Assembly (NCBI RefSeq): GCF_020404845.1
Contig: NZ_JAIOJZ010000058.1
Span: 1-44,808 of the forward strand
Length of the DNA stretch: 44,808 bases
Direction of reading: 5' to 3'
DNA from: Streptomyces hyderabadensis
GTDB taxonomy: Bacteria > Actinomycetota > Actinomycetes > Streptomycetales > Streptomycetaceae
Below the pieces are notes generated by a model that made no database searches, was not told the origin of the DNA, and worked only from the letters and a program-made list of their open reading frames with translations. Positions 24,906 to 32,683 of the stretch are shown here, one piece after another. How positions within the stretch are numbered: the first letter of the stretch is position 1; each line of letters begins with the position of its first letter. The translations under genes and the position numbers were made by a program.

Positions 24906-24947
24906 ACAGGTAAAACTGTGCAGTCTCAGCTGGACAGTTTTACCTGT
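24906..24947. promoter_or_regulatory. Nested palindromic operator
   Basis: ACAGGTAAAACTGT (24906-24919) and its exact reverse complement ACAGTTTTACCTGT (24934-24947) are separated by 14 nt. Each arm is also a partial palindrome (ACAG...CTGT). The whole lies between the phosphoesterase start (24888) and the isochorismatase start (25011). The AT-rich repeats stand out in this genome and look like paired dimer sites. No regulator gene is adjacent. Confidence 0.75.
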
Positions 24948-25010
24948 GGAATTTACCGTGGAGTCGATCGCGGCCGAACCATGTGAGAACCATCCGAAAG
25001 GCACCGCCTC

Positions 25011-25595
25011 ATGACCGTCACCGCCCTGGACCCCCGCACCGCTCTCGTCGTGATCGACCTCCAGGCCGGCATCGTCGCCGCGCCCACCGAGCCGCACACC
25101 GGCGCGGAGGTCGTCACCCGCAGCGTCGAACTGGCCGACGCCTTCCGGGCCCGGGACCTGCCCGTGGTGCTGGTCCGGGTCACCTTCGCCGCCGACGGGG
25201 CGGACGCCGTGCCCGGCCGTACGGAGGCCGGCGGCGCCGGCGGCCCGCGGCCCGAGGGCTGGGACATCGTCGTCGACGAGCTGGCCGGGCACCCCGGTGA
25301 CATCACCATCACCAAGCGCAACTGGGGTGCCTTCCACGGCACCGGCCTCGATGTCCAGCTGCGCCGCCGCGGTGTCACCCAGATCGTGCTCTGCGGCATC
25401 GCCACCAGCATCGGCGTGGAGTCCACCGCCCGCGCCGCCCACGAACACGGCTACCACGTCACGCTGGCCACCGACGCCATGAGCGACATGAGCGCCGAGG
25501 CGCACCGGGGCAGCGTCGAGCGGATCTTCCCGCGCCTGGGCGAGACGGGCACGACACGGGAGATCCTGGACCTGCTGGCCAAGACGCACGGCTGA
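25011..25595 (+). CDS. Isochorismatase-family cysteine hydrolase
   Basis: A 194-aa cysteine hydrolase. The catalytic Asp is in VVIDLQAG (residues 13-20), the Lys in TITKRNWGAFHGT (near 101-113) and the nucleophile Cys in VLCGIATSIGVESTAR (near 127-142) with the family's cis-peptide region. Its substrate could be isochorismate, nicotinamide or another amide. It starts at ATG 25011, with GAAAGG about 10 nt upstream. The paired palindromes at 24906-24947 probably control it. It is convergent with the RmlB gene, with only 15 nt between stops. Confidence 0.9.
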   Translation: MTVTALDPRTALVVIDLQAGIVAAPTEPHTGAEVVTRSVELADAFRARDLPVVLVRVTFAADGADAVPGRTEAGGAGGPRPEGWDIVVDELAGHPGDITITKRNWGAFHGTGLDVQLRRRGVTQIVLCGIATSIGVESTARAAHEHGYHVTLATDAMSDMSAEAHRGSVERIFPRLGETGTTREILDLLAKTHG

Positions 25596-25610
25596 CGGGC
25601 CTAACGCCCT

Positions 25611-26585
25611 TCACCCCGCGTCGGCGCGCCGCTTGAGCGGCTCCCACCAGGCCCGGTGGTCCCGGTACCAGGCGACGGTCTCGGCCAGTCCGGTCGCGAA
25701 GTCGCGGCCGGGGCGGTAGCCCAGCTCCGCGCGGGCCTTGCTCCAGTCGACCGAGTAGCGCAGGTCGTGGCCCTTGCGGTCGGCGACGTGCACGACCCGG
25801 TCCGGGCCCGCCCCGCAGGCTTCCAGGAGCAGGCCGGTGAGGTCGCGGTTGGTCAACTCGGTGCCGCCGCCGATGTTGTAGACCTCGCCGGCCCGGCCCC
25901 GGGTGCGCACCAGGTCGACGCCCCGGCAGTGGTCGTCGACGTGCAGCCAGTCGCGGACGTTGCGTCCGTCCCCGTACAGCGGGACCCGGCGGCCGTCCAG
26001 GAGGTGGGTGACGAACAGCGGCACCAGCTTCTCGGGGAACTGGTGCGGGCCGTAGTTGTTGGAGCACCGGGTCACCCGTACGTCGAGGCCGTGGGTGCGG
26101 TGGTAGGAGAGGGCCAGCAGGTCGCCGGAGGCCTTCGAGGCGGCGTACGGGGAACTCGGCCGCAAGGGGTGCTCCTCGGTCGCCGAGCCGGACTCGACGG
26201 AGCCGTACACCTCGTCGGTGGAGACGTGCACGAAGGGCCCCACGCCGTGTCGCAGGGCGGCGTCCAGCAGGGTCTGGGTGCCGACGACGTTGGTCAGGAC
26301 GAAGTCGGAGGCGGCGTCGATCGAGCGGTCGACGTGGGACTCCGCGGCGAAGTGCACCACCTGGTCGGCCCCGGCCGTCAGCTTGTCCACGAGGACCGCG
26401 TCGCGGATGTCGCCGTGCACGAACTCCAGCCGGGGGTGGCCGAGTTCGAGGTTGGCGGTGGTGCCGGCGTAGGTGAGGGCGTCCAGCACGGTGATCCGCG
26501 GTGCGCCGGGCGCGTCGGAGGCGAGGAGCCGGGCGACGTACCGGGAGCCGATGAATCCGGCGGCGCCGGTGACCAGGATGTTCAT
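25611..26585 (-). CDS. rfbB: dTDP-glucose 4,6-dehydratase (RmlB-like)
   Basis: A 324-aa extended SDR enzyme that converts dTDP-glucose to dTDP-4-keto-6-deoxyglucose. NAD motif GAAGFIGS is near residues 7-14, HFAAESHVDRSI near 83-94, catalytic STDEVYG near 121-127 and SPYAASK near 144-150. SNNYGPHQFPEKLVPLF near 170-186 and DWLHVDDHC near 210 follow. It starts at ATG 26585. The gene stands alone: no RmlA, RmlC or RmlD gene is in the window, so the other sugar-activation genes lie elsewhere. Other sugar-nucleotide dehydratases are a weaker alternative. Confidence 0.92.
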   Translation of the reverse strand: MNILVTGAAGFIGSRYVARLLASDAPGAPRITVLDALTYAGTTANLELGHPRLEFVHGDIRDAVLVDKLTAGADQVVHFAAESHVDRSIDAASDFVLTNVVGTQTLLDAALRHGVGPFVHVSTDEVYGSVESGSATEEHPLRPSSPYAASKASGDLLALSYHRTHGLDVRVTRCSNNYGPHQFPEKLVPLFVTHLLDGRRVPLYGDGRNVRDWLHVDDHCRGVDLVRTRGRAGEVYNIGGGTELTNRDLTGLLLEACGAGPDRVVHVADRKGHDLRYSVDWSKARAELGYRPGRDFATGLAETVAWYRDHRAWWEPLKRRADAG

Positions 26586-26700
26586 GTGCGGTTCCGTGCC
26601 TTGCTGGGGTGGCGGGGCGGGCGGTGCCCGAGAGGACCGGTGACGTCCGTGACGCTACCCGCGCGGCCCTCGTCGCCCGCGACCGGCCCCTGACGCGCAC

Positions 26701-26724
26701 CGCGCCGGCCACGAGGCCGGCGCG
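26701..26724. terminator. Hairpin terminator
   Basis: CGCGCCGGCC (26701-26710) pairs with GGCCGGCGCG (26715-26724) around an ACGA loop. It lies 30 nt beyond the stop of the small gene at 26755 and upstream of the RmlB gene, whose promoter must lie in the remaining 115 nt. Confidence 0.85.
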
Positions 26725-26754
26725 CTGGGCGGGGTCACCACCCTCGGGGCTCGC

Positions 26755-26934
26755 TCAGTCCTCGCCCCGGACGATGTTCGACTCCTGGCCCGATTGCGGT
26801 GCGCGGGTGGCGCTGCCGTCCTCGACGGCCGGTACGCAGGTGCGCATCACGCCCCTGCTCCGCAGGCGGCGGGCCTTCGACCAGCCTGTCTCCAGCCGAC
26901 GGACGGCGGGTTTGCCGCTGCTGTCCGTGGTCAC
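26755..26934 (-). CDS. Small hypothetical protein (59 aa)
   Basis: A 59-aa frame from GTG 26934 (MTTDSSGKPAVRRLETGWSK) to TGA at 26755. Third positions are about 85% G or C, whereas the competing frame from the ATG pair just upstream is Arg/Pro/Gly-rich and looks like a shadow. GAAGGAAG lies about 14 nt upstream, a little far. The protein is basic at the centre (KARRLRSRGVMRTCVPAVEDG) and has one Cys. A strong hairpin follows its stop. The function is unknown. Confidence 0.6.
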   Translation of the reverse strand: MTTDSSGKPAVRRLETGWSKARRLRSRGVMRTCVPAVEDGSATRAPQSGQESNIVRGED

Positions 26935-27034
26935 GGGGCATCATCTTCCTTCTGGTTCCGCGTCTGGTGCGCTCGCCCCTCCGGGTCCCCGCGCGCGGCA
27001 CCGCAAAACACCGGGCACATGTCTCCCGCGCTGC

Positions 27035-27454
27035 CTAGGGGTTGGGCCGGGCCACGCTGATGTCGCCCAGCGCCGACTGCGGATCGCGCTCCATGGCCAG
27101 GTCGCCGAGGGAGACGATGCCCACCGGGTGGCCGTGGTCGACGACCGGCACCCGGCGTACGGCGTGCTCGCGCATCAGCCGGACGGCGCGGTCCAGCTCC
27201 TCGTCGGGCCGTACGGTGACCAGGTCGTCGCTGCACGCGCCGGCCACGGTGGTCTGCCTCGGGTCACCGCCCTCGGCCAGGGACCGGACCACCAGGTCGC
27301 GGTCGGTGACCAGGCCGCGCAGCCGGTCGCCCTCCGTGACCAGGACGGCTCCGAGGTCCCGGTCGCGCATGATGCGGGCCACGGCCGTGACGGACGTCAG
27401 CGGCTCGACGGTCACCGGGTCGCCGGTCATGACGTCGCGGACGTACTGGGTCAT
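27035..27454 (-). CDS. Tandem CBS-domain protein
   Basis: A 139-aa protein consisting of two CBS motifs: residues 8-60 (MTGDPVTVEPLTSVTAVARIMRD, then GLVTDRDLVVRSLAEG) and 70-125 (DDLVTVRPDEELDRAVRLM, then RRVPVVDHGHPVGIVSLGDL). Paired CBS domains bind adenine nucleotides and usually act as regulatory modules. Stand-alone pairs of this kind are common in Streptomyces. It starts at ATG 27454 with GGAGGAA 6 nt upstream. The downstream neighbour is the small gene at 26755. Partner unknown. Confidence 0.92.
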   Translation of the reverse strand: MTQYVRDVMTGDPVTVEPLTSVTAVARIMRDRDLGAVLVTEGDRLRGLVTDRDLVVRSLAEGGDPRQTTVAGACSDDLVTVRPDEELDRAVRLMREHAVRRVPVVDHGHPVGIVSLGDLAMERDPQSALGDISVARPNP

Positions 27455-27575
27455 GGGGTGTTCCTCCCTGTTCTCCCCCGCTCCCTCCGTTCGCTCTCCC
27501 GCCGCTTCTGCGCTCGCGCTCGGGGTGCGGCCGGGCGGGTACCCGGCGGCCGGGCGGCCGAACCGGACGGGCCGC

Positions 27576-30062
27576 TCAGCCGCCGCGCACCGGGATCTCG
27601 CTCCACACCTGCTTCCCCCCGCTGACCGGCAGCGTGCCCCAGGCCGCCGACATCGCCTCGACGAGGAGGATGCCTCGCCCGCCGGTGGCCTCCCAGCCGA
27701 TGCTGGTCGGCTTGGCGGGCGTGCGCGGCGAGGCGTCGGCGACCGCGACCCGCAGCCGGCCGCCGATCAGGGTGAGGTCGAGCCGTACCTTGCCGTCGGT
27801 GTGCACCAGGGCGTTGGTGACCAGCTCGGAGACGATCAGCAGGACGCCGTCGATGTCGTCGTCCGGCACGTCCCAGGAGCGCAGGGTGCGCCGGGTGAAG
27901 CGGCGGGCGTGCCGCACGGCCTCGGGCAGCCGCCACACCGACCAGCTCTCCCGCAGCGGGCGCAGGGCCATGCCGTCGTAGCGCACCAGCAGCAGGGCGA
28001 CGTCGTCGTTGCGGCGGGCGTTGCCCAGCAGGGCGTCGGCGACCAGTCCGAGGTGGGTGGGGTCGGAGACGGCCAGTGCGTGGGCGAAGCGGTCCATGCC
28101 CTCGTCGATGTCGGCGCCGGGCGACTCCACGAGGCCGTCCGTGGTGAGGGCGATCAGGGTGCCCGGGCGCAGCCGCAACGGGCTCATCGGGAAGTCGGCC
28201 TGCGTGACGACGCCGAGCGGCGGGCCGCCCTCCACCTCCGCGATCTCGGTGCTGCCGTCGGGGTGGCGCAGCACCGGCGGCAGGTGTCCGGCCCGCACGC
28301 ACCAGGCGGAGCCTTCCTCCATGTCGAGGTCGACGTAGACACAGGTGGCGAAGAGGTCGGTCTCCATGCCGGTCAGCAGCCGGTTGGCGTGCGAGACCAC
28401 CACGTCCGGCGGGTGGCCCTCGACGGCGTAGGCGCGCAGGGCGGTACGCATCTGCCCCATCAGGGTGGCCGCGCCCGCGCTGTGGCCCTGGACGTCGCCG
28501 ATGACCAGGGCCACGTGGTGGTCGGGCAGCGGGATCACGTCGTACCAGTCGCCGCCCAGCTCCAGGCCCGCCGTGCTGGGCAGATAGCGGGCGACGGCGA
28601 CCGCGCCGGGCAGCTTCGGCAGCCGGCGCGGCAGCAGCTGGCGCTGGAGCATGCCGACGAGTTCGTGCTCGGCGTCGAAGGCGTGGGCGCGCATCAGGGC
28701 CTGTCCGGCGAGACCCGCCGATGCGGTGAGCAGGGCCCGCTCGTCGGGGCCGAAGTCGTGCGGGGCGTCCCAGCCGATCAGGCAGGCGCCGGCCATCCTG
28801 CCGCCCGCGGGCAGCGGCAGCACGGCCAGACCGCCGGGTCCGACATCGGCGAGGGCGGGTTCCAGGTCGCCGGTGCCGGCGGGCCAGATCCGGGCACGTC
28901 CCTCGCGCAGCGCGGCGGCGAGGGTGGGCATGGCCCGTACCGGCGCGTCGGGCCACTCGGTGCGCCACTCCAGGCGCCACAGCTCGGGCCAGGACTCGGG
29001 GTCGGGCGGGTCGAGGACGGTGACGACGAGCCGGTCGTTCTCCAGCTCGGCCAGTGCGATGCGGTCGGCGCGCAGCGGTCGGCGCAGGGCGGCGACGACG
29101 GCCTGGCTGACATCGCGGACGGTTCCGGCGGTGGCGAGCGCGGCGGCCAGCCGCTGGACGCGGGCGACGTCGGTCACGTCGGGGCGCAGGGTGGAGGCGT
29201 CGGCGACGGTGCCGACCAGGCGGGCCGGCCGGCCGTCGCCGCCGGGCAGCAGGCGGCCGCTGAGCCGCAGCCACTTCGGCGGGCCGGTGGGCTGCAGCAC
29301 CCGGAACTCCAGCTCGCGATCGCCGATGGTCATGTGGTCGGACTCGGTCACCGACATCAGCGACGGCAGGTCCTCCGGCACGGTGAGGCCGAGCAGCGTC
29401 TCCACCTTGCCGTCGAACTCCTCGGGGGCGAGACCGAACAGACGCAGGATGTCGTCGCCGACCTCCGCCCGGCCGGTGTCCATGGCCAGGGTGAAGGCGT
29501 CCGGCTGCAGCTCGCCGCCCTCCGCGCGCTCGGCGGTCCCGGTCGGGGCGGGACAGGTCGCCGCCTCGGCGATCACCGCCAGGCACGCGCGGTCGTCGGC
29601 GTCGAACCCGTCCGGCTGCTCGGTCAGGGCGAGGAGGCAGCCGCCGCCGTCCCCGCGCACGGGCAGGACGGCCAGCGAGAAGCCGCTGGACGGCACGTGC
29701 CGCGACTCCGCCGACCCGGCGAACTCTTCCGGTCCCATCCACACCGCCTCGCCGGCGCGGTGGGCGTCGGCGACCGGGGAGCCGCCGGCCGCGGGGTAGC
29801 TGTCGCGTACGCCGTACAGGGTGCGCGGCACTCCGGCCGACTCGGCCAGGCAGAGCAGCTCGCGGTCGTCGCCGGGCGTGTACAGGGCGGCGAAGGAGGC
29901 GCCCGCGAAGACCAGCGCCTGTTCGAGGATCGCGCGCAGGCGCTGCTCGGGCCGCGGGCCGGCCGCGATCGCCTTGAGGGCGCCCTCGGCACGCAGCGTC
30001 CTCGGTCCGCGTTCCGCAGCGCCCTCTCCGACCACGTCGCCATTACAGCGCGTATGGGACAT
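27576..30062 (-). CDS. Multi-sensor SpoIIE-family phosphatase with C-terminal ATPase domain
   Basis: An 828-aa signalling protein. The order appears to be a GAF-like domain (about 35-180), a PAS domain (about 190-300), a second GAF-like domain (about 310-450), a SpoIIE/PP2C phosphatase (about 480-690) and a HATPase_c anti-sigma-like domain (about 700-828). Phosphatase motifs are GGDWYDV, GDVQGHS, TTDGLVES and NDDVALLLV. ATPase motifs are VSELVTNALVHT (N-box) and GGRGILLVEAMS (G-box). The combination lets one protein both dephosphorylate an anti-anti-sigma factor and bind or phosphorylate a partner. The start at ATG 30062 is the last in-frame ATG before a non-coding leader; the frame continues open upstream without homology. 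Partners are not adjacent. Confidence 0.92.
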   Translation of the reverse strand: MSHTRCNGDVVGEGAAERGPRTLRAEGALKAIAAGPRPEQRLRAILEQALVFAGASFAALYTPGDDRELLCLAESAGVPRTLYGVRDSYPAAGGSPVADAHRAGEAVWMGPEEFAGSAESRHVPSSGFSLAVLPVRGDGGGCLLALTEQPDGFDADDRACLAVIAEAATCPAPTGTAERAEGGELQPDAFTLAMDTGRAEVGDDILRLFGLAPEEFDGKVETLLGLTVPEDLPSLMSVTESDHMTIGDRELEFRVLQPTGPPKWLRLSGRLLPGGDGRPARLVGTVADASTLRPDVTDVARVQRLAAALATAGTVRDVSQAVVAALRRPLRADRIALAELENDRLVVTVLDPPDPESWPELWRLEWRTEWPDAPVRAMPTLAAALREGRARIWPAGTGDLEPALADVGPGGLAVLPLPAGGRMAGACLIGWDAPHDFGPDERALLTASAGLAGQALMRAHAFDAEHELVGMLQRQLLPRRLPKLPGAVAVARYLPSTAGLELGGDWYDVIPLPDHHVALVIGDVQGHSAGAATLMGQMRTALRAYAVEGHPPDVVVSHANRLLTGMETDLFATCVYVDLDMEEGSAWCVRAGHLPPVLRHPDGSTEIAEVEGGPPLGVVTQADFPMSPLRLRPGTLIALTTDGLVESPGADIDEGMDRFAHALAVSDPTHLGLVADALLGNARRNDDVALLLVRYDGMALRPLRESWSVWRLPEAVRHARRFTRRTLRSWDVPDDDIDGVLLIVSELVTNALVHTDGKVRLDLTLIGGRLRVAVADASPRTPAKPTSIGWEATGGRGILLVEAMSAAWGTLPVSGGKQVWSEIPVRGG

Positions 30063-30512
30063 CTGCGCAGCCCCTACGGTCCGGGTACCGGCGACCAGAA
30101 GCGCCCGGGGGCTCGCGCCCACCCGCTCCGCGCCGCCGTCCGATGCGGGCGGTCCTGACGGGAAACGGGGGGGGAGGCGGGCGGCTGGGCACCAGTACCG
30201 CGCACGGCGAGCCGCGCCACGCCCCACACGGGGGCGACGACGGACGGCCACCGCCCCGCAGGCGCACGAAGAACGACCACCACGGCCCCGGCCACCGGAG
30301 ACGCGCCATCCCCCCACCCACCACCGACCGGCACGGCCACCGGGCTCCGGCCGCCCCACACCGTCACCCCACCACAAACCGCCAGGCATCCACCGCACGG
30401 CGGACGTACCGAACAGACCGGGGCCCGCGGCCACTCCCCCGCAGACGCAGGAGGGAGGACCCCCGAGCCCCGGGCGGCGGTGCGGAGGGCGTGTCGTCGG
30501 CCGGGGCGGCCG
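30063..30512. other. 450-bp non-coding gap with base-composition skew and G-quadruplex motif
   Basis: No gene is supported here. Part of it (about 30220-30445) has almost no T on the plus strand. At 30160-30189 the plus strand reads four G-runs (GGG, eight Gs, GGG, GGG) with loops of 4 to 5 nt, which meets the usual G-quadruplex pattern. The gap is the leader region of the minus-strand phosphatase gene and lies downstream of the protease gene. No terminator hairpin stands out. Confidence 0.5.
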
Positions 30513-31781
30513 TCAGCCCGTCAGCCCCGTGCCGTCCCCGCCGCCGACGGCCGCACCGTCGTCCGTCTCACCGGCGCCCGAGCCGTCGCCGACGTCGCCG
30601 GCGCCCGGACCGGCATCTTCGCCCCCGGCGCCTTCGCCCCCGGCCCCGGGGTCCGCGTTCTCGTCGCCGAGGGTGGCTCCCACCGCCTCCAGGGCCGTGG
30701 TGACCGGCTGGAAGAAGGTCTCGCCGCCGACCGTGCAGTCACCGCTGCCGCCGGAGGTCAGGCCGATCGCGAGGCCGTCCCGGGTGAACAGGGAGCCGCC
30801 GCTGTCGCCCGGCTCGGCGCAGACGTCGGTCTGGATGAGACCCGTGACCGTGCCCTCCGGGTAGTTGACGGTGGCGTCCAGGCCGAGCACCTGGCCGTCG
30901 GCCAGTCCGGTCGTGCTGCCCATGCGGAAGACCTCCTGGCCGACCGTCGCCTCGGCGGCCCGGCTGATCGGCAGGGTCTGGTCGCCCAGGTTCACCTCGC
31001 TCGGGGCCTCGGTCGCCGGGTCGTCGTACCTGACGAGTGCGAAGTCGCCCTCGCCGGGGAAGACCGCCTGGTCGACGGTGGCGACCGGCTGCCCGCCCTG
31101 CGCGTCGGACCACTGCTCCGCCGCGACCCCGCAGTGACCGGCCGTCAGGAAGGCGGGCGAGCCGTCGCCCGCGGTGACGTTGAAGCCGAGCGAGCAGCGC
31201 GCGCCGCCGCCGAAGATGGCGTCGCCGCCCGACACGAAGGTCTTGAAGGTGCCGGCGGACTTCCTGACCGTGGCCATGCCGGGGCCGAGGCCCTCGACGG
31301 TGGACTCCAGCCGGTCCCACCGGTCGCCGGTGACGGTGCTGTCGGCGGTCACCAGGATCTTGTTGGTGCGCGGGTCGATCGCCCACGAGGTGCCCGGGAT
31401 GGTCGCCTCGGACTTCAGGGTCCGCGCGCCGCTCCTCAGCTCGCCCAGGGTGTTGTCGACCTCGCGGACCTCCGCCCCCGCCTGCTTCGCCTGCACGACG
31501 ACCTGGTTGTCGTCGCCGGGTACGACGTTGACGACGAGCTGCTGCGCGCCGGAGTCGTAGTAGGAACCGGCGAAGGCGTCGCCGAGCAGGCCGGCGAGCC
31601 GGGAGGCGAGATCCGACGCGTCCGCCGCCTTGAGGGTCCTGGGCGCCGCCGCGGCGTCGTCCGAGGAGCCGCCGTCCTGCGAGGCGTTGGCGTTCGGCAG
31701 CAGGATCGCGGCCGCGCCGAGCGCCACCACACCGCCCGCCGCCATCGCGGCCCTGCGCTTCGGGATTCGCTTGTGACTCAA
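30513..31781 (-). CDS. Streptogrisin-like secreted serine protease (S1E)
   Basis: A 422-aa preproprotease. The likely start is TTG at 31781, because AGGAGG lies 9 nt upstream and the protein then begins MSHKRIPKRRAAMAAGGVVA, a normal signal peptide. The propeptide runs to about residue 185 and the chymotrypsin-fold domain from SGGDAIFGGGARCSLGFNV. The triad is His216 (TAGHC), Asp246 (GDFALV) and Ser327 (GDSGGS). The C-terminus is an Asp/Gly/Ala-rich tail of about 50 aa with no anchor. It should be secreted and self-processed. It diverges from the precursor peptide gene at 32366. Confidence 0.92.
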   Translation of the reverse strand: MSHKRIPKRRAAMAAGGVVALGAAAILLPNANASQDGGSSDDAAAAPRTLKAADASDLASRLAGLLGDAFAGSYYDSGAQQLVVNVVPGDDNQVVVQAKQAGAEVREVDNTLGELRSGARTLKSEATIPGTSWAIDPRTNKILVTADSTVTGDRWDRLESTVEGLGPGMATVRKSAGTFKTFVSGGDAIFGGGARCSLGFNVTAGDGSPAFLTAGHCGVAAEQWSDAQGGQPVATVDQAVFPGEGDFALVRYDDPATEAPSEVNLGDQTLPISRAAEATVGQEVFRMGSTTGLADGQVLGLDATVNYPEGTVTGLIQTDVCAEPGDSGGSLFTRDGLAIGLTSGGSGDCTVGGETFFQPVTTALEAVGATLGDENADPGAGGEGAGGEDAGPGAGDVGDGSGAGETDDGAAVGGGDGTGLTG

Positions 31782-32365
31782 CCTACTCGACCTCCTGGGA
31801 CCGGGGTTGGTACCCGCCGGTCCGGCAGCTGTTGGGGGGGCGCCCGGACGGCTGTTGGTACGCACGGGCCGTCCGGGGCGTTCAGCCGGGCCCGTACGCC
31901 GCGCCGGACCGGCACCCTGCGCATCCGGTCGGCGACACACCGTTGCGACCATGGAGCGGAATGACCGCTTCAGCGAATCTGCACATCGAATGCCCAACCC
32001 GGTCACTCCCGTTGGCGCATCTGCACAAGCCGGCGGCGGCCCGTACGTCTTTGGGGCCGGAGTGTCCCAATCGCCTCCGCGGGGGCAAGGGGTCGCACGG
32101 GCCGATGTCGCGCACCGTGTGAAGAAGTCGCCGCGAAGGCGTGCGCACCCCTGCACGCTTGGGCGCCCCGGCGTCGCAAGTGCGCTGGTGAGAGGGGTGA
32201 TTGATTGGAAGCCCGGACCGGCCGCGTGCTTTGATCCTTCGCACCGCGGGGGCCGCGGAGGGCTCTGGAGAACGGGTGCCCGGCGCCCGTGGTCGCGGCC
32301 GTCATCTGTCCCCAGAGGGGGCCGCTCCCCCCTTGTGAAATGGCTATACGAAGGGAAGTTCCATC
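31782..32365. other. 584-bp divergent intergenic region with leader hairpin
   Basis: No gene is supported. CCCGGACGGC (31843-31852) pairs with GCCGTCCGGG (31868-31877) around 15 nt. This hairpin would lie 60 to 95 nt upstream of the protease start in its transcript and could be an attenuator. GTTGGTAC is directly repeated at 31806 and 31854. The right part (about 32190-32340) must hold the precursor promoter, but I cannot assign -35/-10 boxes with confidence. Confidence 0.5.
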
Positions 32366-32581
32366 ATGAACTCCACCCCCCAGGTTGAGACCGTCGAGAT
32401 CTCCGACGCCGACCTCGACAACGTCTCCGGCGGCCTGAACGTGAACGCCGTCGGCACCGTCACCGGCCTGGTGGACGGCATCGCCCCGGTCTCCGGCCTG
32501 CTCAACACGGCCGTCGGCACGGTCGAGGGTGTCACCGGCCTGAACACGGCCCCGGTCACGGGCCTGGTCGCCGGTCTCTGA
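32366..32581 (+). CDS. Double-glycine precursor peptide of an NHLM-type bacteriocin system
   Basis: A 71-aa peptide. Residues 1-23 form an acidic leader ending VEISDADLDNVSGG, the classic double-glycine cleavage motif of C39 peptidases. The core, residues 24-71, is 48 aa of Gly, Val, Leu, Thr, Ala and Asn, without Cys, Lys, Arg, His or aromatics. It contains an internal duplication: AVGTV at 28-32 and 49-53, and APV[S/T]GL at 40-45 and 62-67. Gly spacing gives GxxxG steps (30-34-38, 51-55, 66-70). The ATG at 32366 has GAAGGGAAG upstream. A Rho-independent terminator follows 20 nt after the stop, before the exporter genes. Databases may call this type A2 lantipeptide from the leader, but no lanthionine is possible without Cys. 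Activity is unknown. Confidence 0.85.
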   Translation: MNSTPQVETVEISDADLDNVSGGLNVNAVGTVTGLVDGIAPVSGLLNTAVGTVEGVTGLNTAPVTGLVAGL

Positions 32582-32600
32582 TCGCGCCCTTGCGTCGCTG

Positions 32601-32632
32601 AGTCCCGGAGCCCTCCAGGCTCCGGGACTTTT
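32601..32632 (+). terminator. Rho-independent terminator after the precursor gene
   Basis: AGTCCCGGAGCC (32601-32612) pairs with GGCTCCGGGACT (32618-32629) around CTCCA, followed by a TTTT run. It is the only terminator I found in the window with a T-tract. It should let the short precursor mRNA accumulate while limited read-through reaches the export genes. Confidence 0.92.
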
Positions 32633-32683
32633 CGGCCGTTCCCCTTCTTCGGCCGTTCTCATCAAGCCCGGGATACGTCAGCC

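Noticed and set aside
32344..32349. TATACG as a -10 box of the precursor gene
   Set aside because: A start site 6 to 8 nt later would fall inside the ribosome binding site, leaving no leader.
32366..32581. Lanthipeptide precursor
   Set aside because: The leader resembles type A2 lanthipeptide leaders, but the core has no Cys and no lanthionine synthetase gene is nearby, so only the double-glycine export call is supported.
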